Shown one piece after another: positions 60,014-64,000 of a stretch of DNA of 64,000 nucleotides (the stretch's first letter is position 1; each line of letters starts with the position of its first letter). The notes under the pieces were generated by a model. That model searched no databases, was not told where the DNA came from, and saw only the letters and a list, made by a program, of their open reading frames with translations. Made by a program: the position numbers and the translations under genes. Origin of the DNA: Acidobacteriota bacterium (GTDB lineage: Bacteria; Acidobacteriota; Thermoanaerobaculia; Multivoradales; Multivoraceae); NCBI GenBank assembly GCA_026707545.1, contig JAPOWR010000002.1:372001-436000 (forward strand), read 5' to 3'.

Positions 60014-61567
60014 CTAGCTGGTCGGCAGCGGCTCGACGACGAGGCCGGCCAGCGCCGGGCGTAGCCGCTCCAGCCGATCGTTGTCGACGTAGACGATGAG
60101 CCGGTACGGCGCGCAGGGCGGCTGCTGGTTGACGAACCAGGCGGAGTAGTCGCGGGCGAAGCGGCCGTCGGTGCCACGGTCGATCTTCTCCGGGGTCACC
60201 ACCGAGCCCTCGTGGAGCACGAGGACCGCGGGGCGGACCTGATGGAGGTGGTCGTAGTCCGTCTTGCCCCAGTTTAGGTGGTACTCGCCGTGGCGTGCGT
60301 GGTGGGCGGAGGTCAGGCCGAGGGGATCGTGGATTGTCGTTTCGTCGAGGATCCAGCCGAAGAGCCCGACCGCTTCGGCGGCGGCGATGTCGTTGGGCGC
60401 GAGGTGGGGCTTCAGGCGGGTCGCCATGAACTGGTAGCAGCTCGTGATCGGATGGAACGCAAAGTGCGGGCCGGGCGTGGTCTGCCAGGGACTGCGGCTG
60501 AGCATGAAGACGGCGCTCATGGACAGCACGGCGAGCACCCAGGCTGAGCGCCGTCTGGCGGGGCCCGGCCTGTCCCAGTCGTCGAACGCACTCGAGAGGC
60601 AGAGGGCCAGCGGAGCCGCCAGCACCGGTGCGAACACGGTCAGCAGCCGGTAGTGGGGCATCCAGTCGCCGCCGTTCACGAACACGGCAGGCAACTCGGA
60701 CACGACGACCAGCAAGCAGAACCACAGCGCCCGGTTCGCAGGCCTCAGGACCAGTGCGATTGCGGCGCCGATGATCAGGGGCGCGTGCGCGATCTCGAAG
60801 CGGACGGTGTAGGACAGGCCCGACACCAGATTCGCCAGCAGCGTCTCGGTTCCGGCCGAGACGGCGGACTTGGCGGCCACCGAGTTGGGCAGGAGGGCGC
60901 CGTAGTAGCTGAGCCGCCAGATCGTGACGGCCCCGACGACCGCGAGAGCCGCAACCGAGAGGGTGACTGCCCGGGTACACGCTTCCGTTCTGCCGGTGGA
61001 TCCAGCCGTGCCCAGCAACTGATAGCCGGCAACGATCGGCAGGAGGACCAGGCTCTCCGGCCGGGTCATGAAGAGCAGCCCCAGAAGGACGCCGACCAGC
61101 CGCGTGTCCGCTTCCTCGATGGTCTTGCGCGCGACGAGGACAACCAGGAAGGCGAACAGGCCGCCCTCCAGACCGTTGCCGGCAACCAGCCAGAAACGGC
61201 CATGGACCGCCACCAGGGCTACCGCAGCCAGACAGGCTGCCGGTGAGGCGCCGAGGCCGCGACCCAGCAGGTATGCCTCGCGCAATGCCAGCAGGGCGAA
61301 CGACACGCCGAGAACGAAGGCCGCCGGCTCGACCGGCAGACGCAGCGTTTCGACGAACGCCAGCAGCAGGGTCCACGACAGGCTGGTCACCCCCTCCACG
61401 CGCTCGCCGAGGTTGAACACCAGGCCGTTGCCGTCGGCAAGGTGGTGGGCGTAGCGGAAGGTGATGAAGGCGTCGTCGATCGTGCGGATCGGGAGGAACA
61501 GGAGGGTTAGCAGCGGCAGGGCTGCCGCCGAGGCGCCGAGGAGTCGGAGCGTCCGGCGATCCGTCAC
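60014..61567 (-). CDS. Polytopic GT39/GT-C-type membrane protein
   Basis: 517-residue membrane protein with an N-terminal short helix, a first periplasmic loop carrying [35 protein letters not shown], then about nine further transmembrane segments and a soluble C-terminus (about 400-517). The Asp-Asp in the first loop is the catalytic-site signature of GT-C glycosyltransferases using lipid-linked sugars, such as ArnT/PMT relatives. The start is a GTG overlapping the flippase stop as GTGA (61567). Likely role: adding a sugar to a lipid or glycan on the periplasmic side, together with the flippase. Acceptor unknown. Confidence 0.8.
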   Translation of the reverse strand: MTDRRTLRLLGASAAALPLLTLLFLPIRTIDDAFITFRYAHHLADGNGLVFNLGERVEGVTSLSWTLLLAFVETLRLPVEPAAFVLGVSFALLALREAYLLGRGLGASPAACLAAVALVAVHGRFWLVAGNGLEGGLFAFLVVLVARKTIEEADTRLVGVLLGLLFMTRPESLVLLPIVAGYQLLGTAGSTGRTEACTRAVTLSVAALAVVGAVTIWRLSYYGALLPNSVAAKSAVSAGTETLLANLVSGLSYTVRFEIAHAPLIIGAAIALVLRPANRALWFCLLVVVSELPAVFVNGGDWMPHYRLLTVFAPVLAAPLALCLSSAFDDWDRPGPARRRSAWVLAVLSMSAVFMLSRSPWQTTPGPHFAFHPITSCYQFMATRLKPHLAPNDIAAAEAVGLFGWILDETTIHDPLGLTSAHHARHGEYHLNWGKTDYDHLHQVRPAVLVLHEGSVVTPEKIDRGTDGRFARDYSAWFVNQQPPCAPYRLIVYVDNDRLERLRPALAGLVVEPLPTS

Positions 61568-63012
61568 GAGGTCGTCCCGATGTCCGCGTCGCCCGCTGTC
61601 TCGGCGCCGGTCGTGGCGGTGCGGAAGAACCGCCGGTAATCGGGGAGGAAGCGAAGCGTCAGGAGGCCGCCGGCGAGTGCCGCCGCCGCGATGCTGGCGA
61701 TCAGCCGGGCCCAACTGCCTGTCGGCAGCAAGACCGCGACGGCAATGAAGAACGGCAGGGGCAGCAGGTAGACCTGGGCAAGACTGGCGACCAGCCGGCG
61801 TCGTCGGCCCGCGAAGATGCCGAGCACCTTGAGGAACATCAACAAACTGCCGATGCGCAGGAAGTTCGCCCAGGCCATGCCAATGGGGCCCCAGAGGTAG
61901 GTGAAGAGGAAGCCGAAGCCGATGAGAGCCAGCATGTTCAGCACTACCGTGGTCACCCACAGGCGGTCCCGGTTCTGCACCTTCAGCGCTTCGCCGCCCG
62001 TTGTCGTGAAGACATCGACCAGGGGTACCAGACAGAGAACGCGAAGTAGCGGCACCGTGTCGTCCCACCCGGGCCCGAGAACCACCTGGACTGCCTTCTC
62101 GGCGTTGAAGAACAGGAAGTAGGCCGAGACGACGATTCCGGCGAGGAAGACCAGCGTGCCGAGCCGCAGGGTCTCCGCGAACTCTGCAGCCTTCTCGCGG
62201 AACTCGACCAGGGCTGGCAACAGCGGCCTTGGGGTCACGGTCAGGGCGACCAGGAAGGCGAAGTAGTAGGCCTGACCGTAGTAGCCGACGAAGGTGGTGG
62301 TCGAGAAGATCTCGATGATGTAGATGTCGATGCGGTTGAAGACCTGGGCCGCGGCCCAGACGACGAACAGGTAGCGGCTGGCGCGGAGCAGGCCTCGGAG
62401 TCGCTGCCAGTCGACGTCTAGCTTGACCCGGCCTCGCGCTCGCCACAGCAGCAGAACGGCGAAGAGTGCCGATGCCAGCAACTCGCCGGCCACGAAAGAC
62501 CAGACTCCGGCGCCGAGGTGGGCCAGGCCGACCGCGATCAGGCCGTACACGAGGCTGCGCAGGATTTCGAAGCCGGCGATTTCGCGGATTCGGAGCCGCC
62601 GTTCGAAGAAGGTCCGGTAGACCATGATCGCGGCATCGATGACGATCCACACGGCCAGACCGCGCAGGACATTCGGCAGGTCCGGATTGAGGTAGGAGAA
62701 GACGCCGGCGAATGCGACCAGGGCCAGGGACATGGCGGCGCCTACACTCAGGCTCCAGGCGAGCACTGTGCCGTAGGACTCGCGCGGATCGCGCATGAGG
62801 TGGTGGGTCAGGCCGAGGTCGCGGATGGCGGAGGCCATCACCACGAATTGCAGCGCGAGGTCGAAGAGTCCGTGAACGTCCGGGAGAATCAGCCGGGCCA
62901 GGATGGCGCGTGCGGCGAACGCGAGCAGCAGGCGCAGCAGCATCGAGCCGTAGGCGCTGACCGACGAGTGCAGCAGCCGCTGCTTCGCCTCGGGCTCGGC
63001 GGCGCCCGTCAC
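61564..63012 (-). CDS. Oligosaccharide flippase (Wzx-type, MVF superfamily)
   Basis: 482-residue polytopic membrane protein with about 12-14 helices in the pattern of polysaccharide biosynthesis/flippase proteins. Family blocks are [129 protein letters not shown] and [12 protein letters not shown]. It would move lipid-linked oligosaccharide across the inner membrane. It overlaps the GT39-like gene by 4 bp. No polymerase or chain-length protein is in view. Confidence 0.88.
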   Translation of the reverse strand: MTGAAEPEAKQRLLHSSVSAYGSMLLRLLLAFAARAILARLILPDVHGLFDLALQFVVMASAIRDLGLTHHLMRDPRESYGTVLAWSLSVGAAMSLALVAFAGVFSYLNPDLPNVLRGLAVWIVIDAAIMVYRTFFERRLRIREIAGFEILRSLVYGLIAVGLAHLGAGVWSFVAGELLASALFAVLLLWRARGRVKLDVDWQRLRGLLRASRYLFVVWAAAQVFNRIDIYIIEIFSTTTFVGYYGQAYYFAFLVALTVTPRPLLPALVEFREKAAEFAETLRLGTLVFLAGIVVSAYFLFFNAEKAVQVVLGPGWDDTVPLLRVLCLVPLVDVFTTTGGEALKVQNRDRLWVTTVVLNMLALIGFGFLFTYLWGPIGMAWANFLRIGSLLMFLKVLGIFAGRRRRLVASLAQVYLLPLPFFIAVAVLLPTGSWARLIASIAAAALAGGLLTLRFLPDYRRFFRTATTGAETAGDADIGTTS

Positions 63013-63043
63013 GACCCGGCGCCGACGTGCGGCGGCGCTTCGG

Positions 63044-63445
63044 TCACGTCCCCTCGATCTCGTGGCGTGCCGCGCTGGCCAAGAACGCCGACCGGGTCAT
63101 CCGGCGCTCCCTGGCTTCGTCGTCGATCGCCTCGAGCAGACCGCGGTCGAGGGATATGTTGACCCGCCGCGAAGATCCGCGGTCCAGCAAGAGTGGAATC
63201 AGAACGAAGTCCGCCCCCTGACGCCAGTCGGCGAGTTCCGCGTCGGCCTTGATCGCGTCGATCGACCTTGGGGGCGGAATCCGGGCGCCGTCCGCTACGA
63301 GACCCTCGACGTGAAAGGCGAGGGCTTCGCAACCGTGCCGCACGGCCTCGTCGACCGTGTCGCCGACGGAGACGCAGCCGGGAAAGTCGGGAAAGCTCAC
63401 GCCGTAACCGGCGCCGTCCCGGTGGATGAAGGACACGTAGCGCAT
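63044..63445 (-). CDS. hicB: HicB-family antitoxin with ribbon-helix-helix domain
   Basis: 133-residue antitoxin of the HicAB system. The N-terminal half has the HicB RNase H-like fold (YVSFIHRDGAGYGVSFPDFPGCVSVGDTVDEAVRHGCEALAFHVEG). The C-terminal half is a ribbon-helix-helix DNA-binding domain (RVNISLDRGLLEAIDDEARERRMTRSAFLASAARHEI). AGGAGG lies 6 bp before the ATG at 63445. It follows hicA by 14 bp; HicB proteins neutralise HicA and repress the operon by binding its promoter. A perfect palindrome upstream of hicA is the probable operator. Confidence 0.92.
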   Translation of the reverse strand: MRYVSFIHRDGAGYGVSFPDFPGCVSVGDTVDEAVRHGCEALAFHVEGLVADGARIPPPRSIDAIKADAELADWRQGADFVLIPLLLDRGSSRRVNISLDRGLLEAIDDEARERRMTRSAFLASAARHEIEGT

Positions 63446-63459
63446 TTGTTTCCTCCTGC

Positions 63460-63651
63460 TCAAGCTCTCCAGCCAGCCTGCCTGTAGATGGACGCGGCCG
63501 TTCCGCGCGGTAGGTCCTTCTTCGGGTGCGGCACGGTCACTCGTCCGGGCTTGGTGGGGTGGCTGAACTGCCGGTGGCTGCCCTTGGTGGCCACATGCAC
63601 CCAGCCGTCCTGCTGGAGCATACGGATGAGCCGCCCGCTGTTTCGTTCCAC
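63460..63651 (-). CDS. hicA: HicA-family mRNA interferase toxin
   Basis: Small translation-dependent mRNA interferase, 63 residues from a GTG at 63651. It shows the HicA double-stranded-RNA-binding-like fold, with RLIRMLQQDGWVHVATKGSHRQFSHPTKPGRVTVPHPKKDLPRGTAASIYRQAGW. The active His is in GSHRQF. In-frame sequence continues upstream to a TTG inside the palindrome at 63664-63685, but that start would place the operator inside the gene, so a GTG at 63651 or a TTG at 63663 is more likely. Cognate to hicB directly downstream. Confidence 0.9.
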   Translation of the reverse strand: MERNSGRLIRMLQQDGWVHVATKGSHRQFSHPTKPGRVTVPHPKKDLPRGTAASIYRQAGWRA

Positions 63652-63663
63652 GACCGATGCCAA

Positions 63664-63685
63664 GTTGTGTATCACTATACACAAC
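63664..63685. promoter_or_regulatory. Perfect palindrome, probable HicB operator
   Basis: GTTGTGTAT and ATACACAAC are perfect 9-bp arms around CACT, just upstream of hicA. On the minus strand the spacer region reads TATAGT, a fair -10 box, so repressor binding would cover the core promoter. This is the most A+T-rich spot in the local sequence. Confidence 0.75.
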
Positions 63686-63733
63686 GATGCGCTTGATCCC
63701 CGGTTCAGGTTGCGGCCGGTCGCTGTCAGGGCG

Positions 63734-64000
63734 CTAGAACGCGAGCGTACGGTAGCGCAGGCAGCCCCGGAGCCGTCCCAGCCGCCAGCCGGCGAGCCAG
63801 ATCCACCTGCCCCGGGCCGATCTGGACAGGAGTTGCGGACTCCGCAGCAGCAGCGACCCGAGTCGCAACAGGCCCGGCAACGCTCGGAGCCGCGGCATGC
63901 CGCGCGACCCGTACCGCGTGTAGATGTAGACGTTGTACCGCCCGTAGCGCGTCGCCTGGCGGAAGGCGTCCGCGAGGGTGGCCGGGAACCGCACGTGGAC
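63734..64000 (-). CDS. C-terminal end of a possible glycosyltransferase (runs off right edge)
   Basis: 89 codons open to the window edge and ending at a TAG at 63734-63736. The text (VRFPATLADAFRQATRYGRYNVYIYTRYGSRGM, then RGRWIWLAGWRLGRLRGCLRYR) resembles the C-terminal helices of family 2-type glycosyltransferases, where a FRQ.xRYGRxN motif follows the catalytic part. No catalytic motif is inside the window. It would be upstream of, and on the same strand as, hicAB and the flippase, which fits a glycan locus. Moderate to low certainty. Confidence 0.45.
   Translation of the reverse strand, partial: VHVRFPATLADAFRQATRYGRYNVYIYTRYGSRGMPRLRALPGLLRLGSLLLRSPQLLSRSARGRWIWLAGWRLGRLRGCLRYRTLAF

Noticed and set aside
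61568..62650. Upstream extension of the GT39-like reading frame through the flippase gene
   Set aside because: The extension is an out-of-frame reading of the flippase; the GTG at 61567 overlapping the flippase stop is the better start.

Overview
The window is about two-thirds G+C and densely coded, with many ATGA/GTGA stop-start overlaps, TonB-dependent receptors, RND pump parts, lipoproteins and outer-membrane factors, so the host is a Gram-negative (diderm) bacterium. DUF2911 and DUF6265 secreted proteins, an M2 peptidase, a heme c/copper monooxygenase-like protein, MpaB-type oxygenases, hopanoid enzymes and a small secreted domain of a type I associate with Acidobacteriota suggest a marine or host-associated Acidobacteriota member (Thermoanaerobaculia-like). 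This taxonomic placement is inference. No rRNA, tRNA, CRISPR array, insertion sequence or prophage was recognised.

Layout. 1-6.1 kb: 5' part of hemC, an M2 dipeptidyl carboxypeptidase, exonuclease III, a SixA-like phosphatase, an S41-type protease, a membrane protein and a small secreted protein, followed by a tandem repeat and three hairpins. 6.5-9.4 kb: a minus-strand operon of split XdhC, MocA-like and ManA. 9.4-14.2 kb: exported proteins of unknown role. 14.3-18.6 kb: a heterotetrameric sarcosine-oxidase-type operon in which alpha and gamma subunits appear fused. 18.7-22.1 kb: an SDR/beta-ketoacyl synthase pair and the first MpaB-like oxygenase. 22.2-30.4 kb: a six-gene minus-strand run of TonB receptor with an Asp/His-rich loop, START-like protein, HupE/UreJ protein, membrane-anchored protein, GST and RND pump. 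30.9-37.6 kb: another minus-strand run of outer-membrane factor, adaptor, GH16 glucanase, second adaptor, acyl carrier protein and LpxL-like acyltransferase. 37.7-42.6 kb: squalene/phytoene synthase, second MpaB-like oxygenase, a frameshifted kynureninase and the copper monooxygenase-like protein. 42.7-51.3 kb: recC-recB-recD. 51.4-53.6 kb: a cobalamin riboswitch and a BtuB-like receptor. 53.6-58.8 kb: squalene-hopene cyclase, a GOLPH3/GPP34-cytochrome P450 fusion and a sulfotransferase. 59-64 kb: a methyltransferase, a GT39-like membrane protein, an oligosaccharide flippase, hicAB and the end of a possible glycosyltransferase.

The strongest candidate for a new system is the minus-strand operon at 53613-58760. 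It contains a cyclase with its DxDD acid, a P450 fused behind a GPP34 phospholipid-binding-type domain, and a sulfotransferase, in that transcriptional order, with the first two genes overlapping by 4 bp. The simplest reading is a pathway that cyclises squalene, oxidises the product at the membrane and sulfates it. A squalene-synthase-like gene lies 19 kb away and could supply the substrate. The second layer of interest is the pair of transport operons, where the RND pump and its adaptor/outer-membrane partners are split, and a GH16 enzyme sits between two paralogous adaptors.
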